A stretch of 37,476 bases of DNA, taken from positions 1-37,476 of the forward strand of contig JAGHUO010000026.1 in assembly GCA_018064785.1 (NCBI GenBank). The letters run 5' to 3'. Position 1 is the first letter of the stretch. The number at the start of each line of letters is the position of its first letter. This DNA comes from Candidatus Treponema equi (GTDB lineage: Bacteria > Spirochaetota > Spirochaetia > Treponematales > Treponemataceae). Positions 25,598 through 34,894 of this stretch are shown here, in pieces. The notes below the pieces were generated by a model that saw nothing but the letters and a program-made list of their open reading frames with translations, was not told the DNA's origin and searched no databases. The translations under genes were made by a program, and so were the position numbers.

Positions 25598-27814
25598 CTA
25601 TTCAACAATCAATAGGGATGACTTCTGATATTTTGGAAGGAATTTCTTGTATCCGCCTGTATCAAAATTCACGGTGACCACATATTCGCCTTCATCGCTA
25701 TGGTCTGTCCTTACGATGACTCCGTACCCCCAGTCATCATGATATACGTTGGCACCACGGCAGTATTTGCTTTCGATAGGATCCCTTGCGGTTCCGCCTG
25801 AACTGAAACTTGCTGGCTTCTGGCCAAGGATGCGCACATTGCCTTCTCCCAGCTCAGAAAGGAACGGACTTGGCATCATGGAATTGGTCTTTCCATAAAG
25901 TCGTCTTATTCCGCAGTTGGTGAAATAGAGTTCATCCTTTGCACGGGTAATACCTACATAGAAAAGCCTTCTTTCTTCCTCAAGTTCCGATTCCGTCTTT
26001 CCGTCGCGAGGAAAAATGCCAGACTCAAGGCCGGTGATGATTACGCGAGGAAACTCAAGACCTTTTGTATTATGCAAGGTTATCAATGTCACCCTGTCCG
26101 TATCACCCGAAGCTTCGTCGGCGGCATCAAGAGTCCTGTCGAGATTTATGTGGTCAAGGAAGTCCACCAGACCCTGCTTTGTACATGGATAGAGGACCGC
26201 GCTGTTCACAAGTTCCTCAAGGTTGGCGACTTTCTGGCTGCCGGTGACTTCATCCTGCTCCTTGTGGAATTCCTCGAGGCCGCTTTCGGTGACCACGGCC
26301 TGTACAAATTCCGACAGCTTGCGTTCAAGGGTAACCTTTGAATCATCCTCCGGCTTTATTGCCTGTTCCGCAAGAGTCTGGGCTTCTGATGAGACCGGAA
26401 CATCAGGCAGCATGGAATCAAACTTCTGGACAAGGGCCACAAAACTGTCTGTGCCTTCCTTTGCTTTTTTTGAAAGCTTTACATCAGCGATGGCATCAAG
26501 AAGAGACCTTCCATTGCCTGCCTCGACTATGTTGTCCTGGGTCTTGTTGCCGACGCCACGCACAGGCTTGTTTACAATGCGGCGGAATGAAATCTCATCG
26601 CGTGGATTAAGGACAAAGGAAAGCCATGCGATACTGTCCTTTACTTCTTCGCGTTCATAGAACTTAAGGGAACCGACCACCTGGTATGGAATCTTGCGGT
26701 GAAGGAATTCCGTTTCAAAGCCCAGAGACTGTGCGTTGGTCCTGTAGAGGATGGCCCAGTCACTATATGGAATGCCTGCCTCATAGGCCTGCTCAATGAG
26801 ACTGTAGCAGAACTCGGTTTCATCATCCTGGGTGGGCAGGAAAACAAGGGCCGGCTTCTTTCCTTTTCCACGAGCGGCAACCAGTTCCTTGCCAAGACGA
26901 CCTTCGTTGTTCCTTACGACACTGGCGGCGCAGTCGAGGATCTCGCTGGTGGAACGATAGTTTGTCTCAAGGCGCACGATTTTAGTTCCGTCAAACTGAT
27001 CCTTGAAGTTAAGTATGTTCTGAACCTCGGCTCCACGGAACTTATAGATGGACTGGTCGTCATCACCTACAACGCAGACATAGGCTTTGCTGTCCCCTTC
27101 GTTGGCATACCCCGACAGCTGCTGAAGCAACTTGAACTGAGCCACATTGGAGTCCTGATATTCATCCACCATGATAACCTTGTAACGGCTGCGGATGCTT
27201 GTGCGTATGAGTGCGTTGTTCTTGAGTATGAGATAAGGAAGCATGATCAAGTCGCCAAAATCAACGTTGCCTGTGGACCTCAGGCGCTTTTCATAGGCAT
27301 CATAGACTTCCGGAAAAATAGGATTGTCGTCGATTGCAGCAAGCTCAAGGCTGTCAGGTTTTAGGCAGTAGTCCTTTGCAAGTGAAATGGAATGGGCATA
27401 GTGGCTTGCGTCTTTTTTTGTGAGGGCCGGCATTGCCTTTGTGATAAGCGTAACCATGTCGTCGTCATCGTAGACCGTGAAATTGCTTTCAAGTCCGATG
27501 CCGGCATCTTCCGCATACATTCTTAGAAAATATGCGCCAAAAGAGTGGAACGTCCTGATCTGCGAATAGGAAGCCCTGGGTTCAAGATTGACCGCACGTT
27601 CCTTCATCTCGTTTGCAGCTTTCTTTGTGAACGTCACAGCCAGAATAGAGGAAGGATTATAGTTGAGCTCTGAAATGAGCCAAGCGATTTTAGTAGTGAT
27701 CACACGTGTCTTACCGGAACCGGCACCAGCCAGGATCAAGAGAGGCGAGCCTTCATGGACAACAGCTTCCCTCTGTTCCGGATTCAATACTGAAAGAAAT
27801 TCCTCTGAACCCAT
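25598..27814 (-). CDS. UvrD/PcrA/Rep-type superfamily 1 DNA helicase
   Basis: 738 aa; LNPEQREAVVHEGSPLLILAGAGSGKTRVITTKIAWLI, MVDEYQDSN, GDDDQSIYKFRGA, TLHNTKGLEFP. Confidence 0.95.
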   Translation of the reverse strand: MGSEEFLSVLNPEQREAVVHEGSPLLILAGAGSGKTRVITTKIAWLISELNYNPSSILAVTFTKKAANEMKERAVNLEPRASYSQIRTFHSFGAYFLRMYAEDAGIGLESNFTVYDDDDMVTLITKAMPALTKKDASHYAHSISLAKDYCLKPDSLELAAIDDNPIFPEVYDAYEKRLRSTGNVDFGDLIMLPYLILKNNALIRTSIRSRYKVIMVDEYQDSNVAQFKLLQQLSGYANEGDSKAYVCVVGDDDQSIYKFRGAEVQNILNFKDQFDGTKIVRLETNYRSTSEILDCAASVVRNNEGRLGKELVAARGKGKKPALVFLPTQDDETEFCYSLIEQAYEAGIPYSDWAILYRTNAQSLGFETEFLHRKIPYQVVGSLKFYEREEVKDSIAWLSFVLNPRDEISFRRIVNKPVRGVGNKTQDNIVEAGNGRSLLDAIADVKLSKKAKEGTDSFVALVQKFDSMLPDVPVSSEAQTLAEQAIKPEDDSKVTLERKLSEFVQAVVTESGLEEFHKEQDEVTGSQKVANLEELVNSAVLYPCTKQGLVDFLDHINLDRTLDAADEASGDTDRVTLITLHNTKGLEFPRVIITGLESGIFPRDGKTESELEEERRLFYVGITRAKDELYFTNCGIRRLYGKTNSMMPSPFLSELGEGNVRILGQKPASFSSGGTARDPIESKYCRGANVYHDDWGYGVIVRTDHSDEGEYVVTVNFDTGGYKKFLPKYQKSSLLIVE

Positions 27815-27836
27815 GGGTAAAATATATATATAAAAC

Positions 27837-27864
27837 TTGAAAAAAGCAATTTAAGGTTTATAAT
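27837..27864 (+). promoter_or_regulatory. sigma70-type promoter TTGAAA-N16-TATAAT
   Basis: TTGAAA 27837-27842, TATAAT 27859-27864, upstream of the 50-aa ORF. Confidence 0.6.
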
Positions 27865-27918
27865 TGTGAAAAAGCATGAAATTTTGTATTATATAACTAT
27901 TAAATAAAGAGGTGTGAT

Positions 27919-28071
27919 ATGACTATAGCTGAACTTAAAAAGGCAATTCTCTCAGATGCAAATATGGCAGCTGAATTTGAAACTGCAGTTGACAATGGAC
28001 AGCTCGTTGAATGGGCAAAGTCAAAAGGTGTTGAAGCAAGTGAAGCAGATCTCGTAGCAGGATTGCAGTAA
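27919..28071 (+). CDS. 50-aa Nif11-like small protein (not in ORF track)
   Basis: MTIAELKKAILSDANMAAEFETAVDNGQLVEWAKSKGVEASEADLVAGLQ*; AGAGGTG SD-like site, promoter upstream, terminator downstream. Confidence 0.75.
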   Translation: MTIAELKKAILSDANMAAEFETAVDNGQLVEWAKSKGVEASEADLVAGLQ

Positions 28072-28113
28072 TATTTCCTTCCAGACGGAATCTCAACACT
28101 TTCTAAAAAAATG

Positions 28114-28148
28114 AAAGGCAGAGGTAGTAATCTACCCCTGCCCTTTTT
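28114..28148 (+). terminator. Rho-independent terminator after 50-aa ORF
   Basis: AAAGGCAGAGGTAGTAATCTACCCCTGCCCTTTTTT. Confidence 0.85.
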
Positions 28149-28151
28149 TAT

Positions 28152-28166
28152 TTATACCCTGAACAC
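28152..28166 (-). pseudogene. Second copy of the glnN 3' end (F-R-V-stop)
   Basis: Minus: GTGTTCAGGGTATAAATA versus ATGTTTAGAGTATAAATA at the real end. Confidence 0.5.
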
Positions 28167-28194
28167 ACGGCCATAGCAGGTGCGTGTGGCCGTG
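28166..28194 (-). repeat. 3'UTR hairpin with conserved 13-nt loop CACGCACCTGCTA (copy 2)
   Basis: Plus: CACGGCCA-TAGCAGGTGCGTG-TGGCCGTG; on the glnN-sense strand the loop reads CACGCACCTGCTA. Confidence 0.8.
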
Positions 28195-28202
28195 CATAGA
28201 TA

Positions 28203-28233
28203 GTATAAATATTTCTGAATGAAATATTTATAC
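28203..28233 (-). other. Perfect 13-bp hairpin overlapping glnN stop codon
   Basis: GTATAAATATTTC-TGAAT-GAAATATTTATAC; glnN stop at 28228-28230. Confidence 0.75.
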
Positions 28234-30318
28234 TCTAAACATCAGATCTTCATAACTTGGGAAAGGTTTGTAATCTTCGCCAAGAAGAGGTTCAAGTTCA
28301 TCGTAGACCTTTCTTGTTGCCGCCATCTGCGGAACAACATTGTCGGCATAGAATCTTGCCGATGCTGTATAGTCATTGATGCTCCTTGCTTCCTCATGGA
28401 TGCTGTAAAGTTTCTCAGCTTCCACATCCAGCTGGTCTGCAAGCTGATCAAGTCTTGAAAGAAGTTTTGTTTCTGCCTGAGCCTTTGCTCCAGGAACTAC
28501 AGACTTAAGGTTCATGACTGTCTTGCTCACATCGTTGATATATCTGAACACATTAGGCATGATGTCCTTGCGGATCATCTCAACCATTGTGTTTACCTCG
28601 ATGTTCAGCATCTTTGAATACTTTTCAAGCTTTATGTCATGATGGCTCTTCATTTCACCTTCAGTGTATACACCCATTTCTGTAAAGAGCTTAACGTTCT
28701 TTTCGGCAAGGTAATGTTCCATTGCATCAGGTGTAGAACCAAGGTTTAGAAGCCCACGTTTCTTTGCTTCATCGATCCAAGAGTTGTCGTATCCGTTTCC
28801 GTTGAAAACGATTCTCCAGTGTGCAGTCACTTCACGCTTGATGAGTTCAGCAAGGGCTGTCTCAAAATCCTGTGCGCCTTCAAGTTCATCGGCGAACTGC
28901 TTGAGGACGTAGGCGACCATAGCGTCGATTGTTGTGTTTGGTCCGCTGATGGAAAGGCTTGATCCTACGGAACGGAATTCGAACCTGTTGCCAGTGAAAG
29001 CAAATGGAGAAGTTCTGTTGCGGTCTGTGGAATCCTTTGGAATAGGTGGAAGAACATCGACACCGATGGTCATCTTTGAGCTGCCTGTGGCACTGAGTGG
29101 AGTTCCGTCCTTGATTGACTGGAGGACTGCGTAGAGTTCATCACCAAGATACATGGAGATGATTGCAGGTGGTGCCTCGTATCCGCCAAGACGGTTGTCG
29201 TTGCCTGCGCTTGCTACTGAACATCGAAGAAGATCCTGGTTTTCATCCACAGCCTTGATCACTGCTGTAAGGAAAAGAAGGAACTGTGCGTTCTCTGCAG
29301 GTGTATCACCAGGCTCAAGGAGATTTTCTCCAAGGTTTGTGCTCATGGACCAGTTGTTGTGCTTTCCGCTGCCGTTTACGCCTGTATATGGTTTTTCATG
29401 GAGAAGACATACAAGGCCATGACGACGTGCGACCTTCTTCATCACTTCCATTGTAAGCTGGTTCTGGTCTGCGGCAAGGTTTGTGGTGCTGAATATCGGA
29501 GCCATCTCGTGCTGAGCTGGAGCGGCCTCGTTATGTTCCGTCTTTGAAAGAATTCCGTACTTCCACAATTCCTCGTTGAGTTCTTCCATATATTTTGCGA
29601 TGCGTGGCTTAAGGGCAGCAAAATACTGGTCGTCCATTTCCTGTCCCTTGGAAGGCTTTGCACCCAAAAGCGTGCGGCCTGTCATCTGAAGGTCCTTGCG
29701 CTGGAAGTAAAGCTTTTCGTCAACGATGAAATATTCCTGCTCTGGTCCAACGGTTGTATTTACATGGACTACATCGTTCTTTCCAAAAAGACGGAGGACT
29801 CTTACGGCCTGGTCGCTGAGAGCCTTCATCGAGCGGAGAAGAGGTGTCTTTTTATCCAAGGCTTCTGCTGTATATGAACAGAAAGCAGTCGGAATGCAAA
29901 GTGTATGTTCCTTGATGAATGGATATGATGTTGGATCCCAGACTGTGTAGCCACGGGCTTCGAATGTAGAGCGGGTTCCGCCTGAAGGAAAGGAAGATGC
30001 GTCTGGTTCACCTTTTACAAGCTCCTTTCCGCTGAAAGACATGATTACTGTTCCGTCGTCCTGTGGATTGATGAAACTGTCATGCTTTTCCGCAGTTACA
30101 CCAGTGAGTGGCTGGAACCAGTGAGAAAAGTGAGTCGCACCCTTTTCAATTGCCCATTCCTTCATTGCATGAGCAACAACGTTTGCAACATCAATCTCAA
30201 GCGGTTCACCGTTGTCCAATGTACGCTTGAGAGCCTTGAAAGTTTCCTTTGGCAGTCTTTCTTTCATGGTCTGCTGATTGAATACCATGCTGCCAAAAAG
30301 TTCAGGAACATTTGTCAT
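28228..30318 (-). CDS. glnN: Type III glutamine synthetase
   Basis: Start reset to [23 protein letters not shown] with AAGGGG upstream; [50 protein letters not shown]. Confidence 0.93.
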   Translation of the reverse strand: MTNVPELFGSMVFNQQTMKERLPKETFKALKRTLDNGEPLEIDVANVVAHAMKEWAIEKGATHFSHWFQPLTGVTAEKHDSFINPQDDGTVIMSFSGKELVKGEPDASSFPSGGTRSTFEARGYTVWDPTSYPFIKEHTLCIPTAFCSYTAEALDKKTPLLRSMKALSDQAVRVLRLFGKNDVVHVNTTVGPEQEYFIVDEKLYFQRKDLQMTGRTLLGAKPSKGQEMDDQYFAALKPRIAKYMEELNEELWKYGILSKTEHNEAAPAQHEMAPIFSTTNLAADQNQLTMEVMKKVARRHGLVCLLHEKPYTGVNGSGKHNNWSMSTNLGENLLEPGDTPAENAQFLLFLTAVIKAVDENQDLLRCSVASAGNDNRLGGYEAPPAIISMYLGDELYAVLQSIKDGTPLSATGSSKMTIGVDVLPPIPKDSTDRNRTSPFAFTGNRFEFRSVGSSLSISGPNTTIDAMVAYVLKQFADELEGAQDFETALAELIKREVTAHWRIVFNGNGYDNSWIDEAKKRGLLNLGSTPDAMEHYLAEKNVKLFTEMGVYTEGEMKSHHDIKLEKYSKMLNIEVNTMVEMIRKDIMPNVFRYINDVSKTVMNLKSVVPGAKAQAETKLLSRLDQLADQLDVEAEKLYSIHEEARSINDYTASARFYADNVVPQMAATRKVYDELEPLLGEDYKPFPSYEDLMFRV

Positions 30319-30392
30319 ATTGTAACCCCTTATAATAATGAACAAATTTCTAAACCAGATAAAATCCGAGTAAGATATTTTATAAATTAAAA

Positions 30393-30422
30393 GCCTACGA
30401 CATCGCACAACATGCCGTAAGC
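30393..30422 (-). terminator. Terminator-like hairpin after dapB
   Basis: Minus: GCTTACGGCATGTTGTGCGATGTCGTAGGCTTTTAATTT. Confidence 0.6.
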
Positions 30423-30435
30423 TGATGTTATTTCC

Positions 30436-31227
30436 TTAGAATACTCCTGGGAACACGTCGTCCATTCCGTAAAGCTTTCCAGTTTCAAGCTTGCCTTCAT
30501 CAAGAAGATTCTTCATGTTGATGACTGCATGGACTGCTCCACTTGCAAATCCCTGACGGCTTCTTGCAGTATGCGAAAGTTCAATTGTATCTGCCGCACT
30601 GTCAAAGAAAATCTTGTGGGTGCCAGGTACGCTTCCGCATCTTGTAGATGATACATGAAGTTCATTTGGCTTTGGACGTGCCTTGAACTCGTTTGTCACG
30701 ATGGTGTCCTTGCGAGAAAGGAATTCCATTGCATGCTTTGCAAGATCAAGGGCAGTTCCAGATGGACTGTCTGCCTTCTGGTTGTGGTGCATTTCCCAAA
30801 GGGCTGCATCATACTCCTCAAAGACATCGATAAGACGGCATGCGTTTTCGACAATCTTGTAGAAGACATTCACACCGATGGAGAAGTTTGCACTTGTCAT
30901 GATCGTTCCGCCGCAAGAAGCAGCCAAAGCAGCAACCTCATCCTTCTTGTCGTTCCATCCTGTAGTTCCGACTACGATAGGAAGTTTTGTTGGCAAAAGA
31001 GCCTTGATGTTGTCCATTACAGATGTTGGATGTGTGAATTCAATGACACCTTCAGCACCGCTTGCGACAATTGCATCAACCATAGCCTTTGTGTCACCGG
31101 CAGCGATCTTTACTTTTGCATCTTCTGCAAAAACATCGATTGTCGTTACAACGCTGTGACCAAGACTGAGGGCAGATTGTTCAATCATGTGCCCCATTTT
31201 TCCATATCCGACTAATGCGATCTTCAT
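30436..31227 (-). CDS. dapB: 4-hydroxy-tetrahydrodipicolinate reductase
   Basis: MKIALVGYGKMGHMIEQ, VVGTTGW, ANFSIGVN, EMHHNQKADSPSGTAL; GGAG before the ATG at 31227. Confidence 0.93.
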   Translation of the reverse strand: MKIALVGYGKMGHMIEQSALSLGHSVVTTIDVFAEDAKVKIAAGDTKAMVDAIVASGAEGVIEFTHPTSVMDNIKALLPTKLPIVVGTTGWNDKKDEVAALAASCGGTIMTSANFSIGVNVFYKIVENACRLIDVFEEYDAALWEMHHNQKADSPSGTALDLAKHAMEFLSRKDTIVTNEFKARPKPNELHVSSTRCGSVPGTHKIFFDSAADTIELSHTARSRQGFASGAVHAVINMKNLLDEGKLETGKLYGMDDVFPGVF

Positions 31228-31239
31228 TTGATTCTCCAA

Positions 31240-32562
31240 TTAGAACAAAGCTTCGTGAACAACCTGAACTGTTCTGTCTGCTTCCGACATGTTTACGAGG
31301 AAACTTACATTTACCTTGCTTGCGCCCTGGCTGATCATCTGTACGTTTATGCCTTCCTTGTTGAGTGCATCAAATGCCTTTGCGAGGATTGCGCTTGAGT
31401 GGCTTGCATCGCAGATGACTGTGATGATTGCCTTGTCGCCAGTTGCCTTTGCTTCTGCTACACGGCCAAGGTCTTCAAGAAGTCCTGTAAGGTCTGCTTT
31501 TGTATTTACAGTCAATGATACGGAAACTTCAGAAGTTGCGATCACATCGATGCTGATGTTCCACTTGAGGAACTGGTTGAAGATGTGAGCAAGGAATCCT
31601 GCGGCACCGAGCATGCGGCTTGACTGTATATCGATCAATGTTACGTTCTTTACTTTTGTAATTGCTGTTACAGGCGGAACTGAACCAGTGTGCTTTTCAA
31701 CGATGAGTGTTCCTTCACTGCTGATGTTGTAGCTGTTCTTTACGCGTACAGGTGTTCCAGTCTTGCGGCATGGAATCATTGAGCGTGGGTGAAGAACCTG
31801 TGCACCAAAGATTGCAAGTTCCTGAGCTTCTTCATAAGTTACTTCAGGTACAGGCTTTGCATCCTTTACGAGACGTGGGTCTGTTGTCATGATTCCGTCA
31901 ACATCCTTCCATGTCTGGATTTCCTTTGCACCCATTGCGGAACCGATCATTGTAGCGCTGAGGTCAGAACCACCGCGACCGAGAGTTGTGATTGTTCCGT
32001 GCTTGTCCTTTGCGATGAAGCCAGTGATGATCGGGATTTCCTTCTGCTTGCCGTTCTTGTAGTCGTTCAAATGCTTTGGAATGTTTTCCCATACTTCATC
32101 AAGAAGTTCTGCAGCCATGTAGTTGCTGTCAGATACCATTCCGATATCCCATGCGTCATAGAATTTTGCAGGTGTTCCAAGTTTTGTAAGGTATGCAGCC
32201 ATCATACGTACGCTCATTCTTTCACCGAAAGAAACAAGGTAGTCGCGGGAACGCTTTGAAAGTTCCTTGAGCATGCTGATACCGGTCAAAAGTGTCTTGA
32301 GTTCATCAAGGAGTTCCTTGATGGCAGGCACTTCGATTCCGAGTTCTTTTGCAGTATCAAAGTGAAGTTTTTCCACCTTTTCAATGTCTACTTTTCCTTC
32401 GACTGCCATGTCTGCAGCTTCGAGAAGGTGGTCTGTTGTGTCTCCCATGGCAGAAAGTACTACTGCAGGGAGTTCGTCTTTGTAAGTCTGAATAATTTCA
32501 GCAACATGTCTAATGCGCTCAGCATTTGCAACTGATGAGCCGCCAAATTTCATTACGATCAT
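31240..32562 (-). CDS. lysC: Aspartate kinase
   Basis: Start reset to MIVMKFGGSSVANAERIRH; GRGGSDLSATMIG, VDGIMTTDPRLV, C-terminal ACT domains. Confidence 0.92.
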   Translation of the reverse strand: MIVMKFGGSSVANAERIRHVAEIIQTYKDELPAVVLSAMGDTTDHLLEAADMAVEGKVDIEKVEKLHFDTAKELGIEVPAIKELLDELKTLLTGISMLKELSKRSRDYLVSFGERMSVRMMAAYLTKLGTPAKFYDAWDIGMVSDSNYMAAELLDEVWENIPKHLNDYKNGKQKEIPIITGFIAKDKHGTITTLGRGGSDLSATMIGSAMGAKEIQTWKDVDGIMTTDPRLVKDAKPVPEVTYEEAQELAIFGAQVLHPRSMIPCRKTGTPVRVKNSYNISSEGTLIVEKHTGSVPPVTAITKVKNVTLIDIQSSRMLGAAGFLAHIFNQFLKWNISIDVIATSEVSVSLTVNTKADLTGLLEDLGRVAEAKATGDKAIITVICDASHSSAILAKAFDALNKEGINVQMISQGASKVNVSFLVNMSEADRTVQVVHEALF

Positions 32563-32911
32563 AATGCGAAAGTATACAATATTTATCGGTTCAAATTCAA
32601 TTAAATGCGTTGTGTAAAAGATGTAAAAAAAAGTGCTTCCGGCGAGAATCAATGAATAAAAAGGCGGGCCCCAGCGACGGCAAAAAGAGCAATGGAAACC
32701 TCCCGCTTCATCATAAAAAGCGATGTATCCAATTGGCGGGCCCCTCCTTGCCCTTTCTTGCCTGCGTCCCACCAGACTTTTTTCAAATGCAACTCGCCTA
32801 CGCACTTTTTTATGCTGCTTTACTAATCCTAAATTGCTTAAAGATAAATATTGTATATTTTCGAAAATCTAGGAAAGTGGGTCGCAAAGCGCAGTTTGTC
32901 ATGAACCCTGA

Positions 32912-34864
32912 CTACTCCAGCTTTTCGGCGGCTTCCATCCACTCTTCGTTGAGCTGGTCCAGCTTTACGGCAAGCTCTTCTATCTGCTTCTGGACTTCCT
33001 TGGCTTTTTCGCCGTTGCTGTAGACTTCTGGCAAGCCCATCTGGTTTTCAAGGTCGGCTTTCTGTTCTTCAGTCTTTGCGATTTCTGCTTCAAGACGGTC
33101 CACTTCTTTCTGGAGCTTGCGGCGTTCAGCTTCCTGCTTTTTCTTTTCTTCGTAATCAAGTTTGCCGGCAGACTTCTGCTCAACAGGTTCTTCTGCTTTT
33201 TTTGCAGCGGCCTTTGTTTCTACGGCGGCGGAAGATTCTCCGACAACACCATTTGCCTCGTCTTCAAGACGCTGCATGTAATATTTGTAGTCACCTGGGA
33301 ATTCACGGGAAACGCCAGGATGAAGTTCAAGAACCTTTGTGGAAAGGTCTTCAATGAATCCGCGGTCATGGCTTACAAAGATTACAGTTCCGCCGAATCC
33401 CTGAAGTGCTTCAAGAAGGACGTCCTTTGAATGCATGTCCAAGTGGTTTGTAGGTTCATCGAGAACAAGAAGATTTACAGGACGAAGCAAAAGCTCAAGA
33501 AGTGCGATGCGGCTCTTTTCTCCGCCGGAAAGAACATTGATGCTCTTGAAAACATCGTCTCCGCGGAAAAGGAAAGCACCAAGCATGTCGCGCATTTTTG
33601 GAATCAAATCCAGAGGACTTCTTTCTTCCATGTACTCAAGGATTGTCTGGTTTCCGGAAATCTTCTCGGCGCTGTCCTGGCTAAAGTAGCCCACTGAAAC
33701 TCCGGCACCGTATTTTACGTTTCCTGTAAAATCACTGTCTACTCCTGCGATCATTCTGAGCAATGTTGATTTACCTGCACCGTTGCGTCCTGCAACAACA
33801 AGACGCTCTCCTTTTTCTACGACAAGATCAAGGTTGTTTACGACATTTGGTCCGCCGTAGTTCTTGCTGATTTTTTCCAGTGTAAGCACAAGCTGTCCTG
33901 AATGAGGAGCTGCAGGGAAAGTAAAGTGGATTTTCTTGAGGCTTTCAGGAATCTCAATCTTGTTTTCAAGGATCTTGTCCAGCATCTTCTGTCGTTCCTG
34001 AGCCTGGGCAGCCTTTGTTGCCTTGTAACCGAAACGATTTATGAATTCTTCAAGGTGAGCGATTTCCTGCTGCTGCTGATTGTAGGCTGCAATGAGGGAA
34101 TCAAGCTCAACCTTGCGCACTTCTTCATAATGGCTGAAGTTTCCGGGATAACGCTTTAAGTCTCCTCCAAAAAGTTCATAGACTTCATTGATCGTGTGGT
34201 CAAGGAAGTAGCGGTCATGGGAAACAAGAAGGAATCCGCCGTGGAAATCCGAAAGGAATTTTTCAAGCCAGTTGCGGGCTTCAATATCAAGGTAGTTTGT
34301 AGGTTCGTCAAGGAGAAGGATGTCCGGTCCGCACATGAGTGCCTTTGCAAGGGCAATGCGCATCTGCCAGCCGCCGGAAAATTCTTCCGTGCGCTTTGTA
34401 AAATCGCTGCGTTCAAAGCCAAGGCCAATGAGTACGCTTTCTGCAAGGACCTCGCGGCGGTACCATCCGCTTTCTTCAAGTTTTGCAAGAAGTTCCGAAT
34501 GTTCAACGGCAAGTTTTTCTGCATTGGCAGGATTTGATGCAAGCTGCTCCCCAAGTTCTTCCGCCTTGCGCTGGATTTCATATCCCCATTCAAAAGCCTT
34601 GTCGGCTTCTTCCTTAAGTGTACAGCCGCTGTGAACAAGGCCGCTCTGAGGAAGATATGCGATGCGGGCGTCTTTCTGGGCAACGCGTTCACCGCTGTCT
34701 GGCTCTACGAGGCCTGCCATGATTTTTATGAGAGTAGATTTTCCTGCACCATTGGCACCAGTCAAGGCAGCCTTTGTTCCTGATGCAAGATTTACCGAAA
34801 CATTTTTTAATATATCCCTGTCACCGAATGCAAGGGACACTTTTGAAAACTGAATGAATGCCAT
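32912..34864 (-). CDS. ABC-F family ATPase
   Basis: 650 aa; two Walker A (GANGAGKST, GRNGAGKST), LLLDEPTNYLD and LVLDEPTNHLD, charged C-terminal coil. Confidence 0.93.
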   Translation of the reverse strand: MAFIQFSKVSLAFGDRDILKNVSVNLASGTKAALTGANGAGKSTLIKIMAGLVEPDSGERVAQKDARIAYLPQSGLVHSGCTLKEEADKAFEWGYEIQRKAEELGEQLASNPANAEKLAVEHSELLAKLEESGWYRREVLAESVLIGLGFERSDFTKRTEEFSGGWQMRIALAKALMCGPDILLLDEPTNYLDIEARNWLEKFLSDFHGGFLLVSHDRYFLDHTINEVYELFGGDLKRYPGNFSHYEEVRKVELDSLIAAYNQQQQEIAHLEEFINRFGYKATKAAQAQERQKMLDKILENKIEIPESLKKIHFTFPAAPHSGQLVLTLEKISKNYGGPNVVNNLDLVVEKGERLVVAGRNGAGKSTLLRMIAGVDSDFTGNVKYGAGVSVGYFSQDSAEKISGNQTILEYMEERSPLDLIPKMRDMLGAFLFRGDDVFKSINVLSGGEKSRIALLELLLRPVNLLVLDEPTNHLDMHSKDVLLEALQGFGGTVIFVSHDRGFIEDLSTKVLELHPGVSREFPGDYKYYMQRLEDEANGVVGESSAAVETKAAAKKAEEPVEQKSAGKLDYEEKKKQEAERRKLQKEVDRLEAEIAKTEEQKADLENQMGLPEVYSNGEKAKEVQKQIEELAVKLDQLNEEWMEAAEKLE

Positions 34865-34894
34865 AAATTACCTTTGTAAAAATAATGCAGCGGT

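Noticed and set aside
28228-30408. glnN extension to 30408
   Set aside because: [11 protein letters not shown] at 30318 has an SD site; the extra 30 residues look like translated leader.
31240-32805. Aspartokinase N-terminal extension (MRRRVAFEKSLVGRRQ...)
   Set aside because: Not kinase-like, includes the GGCGGGCCCC repeat DNA; a promoter lies directly before MIVMKFGGSS at 32562.
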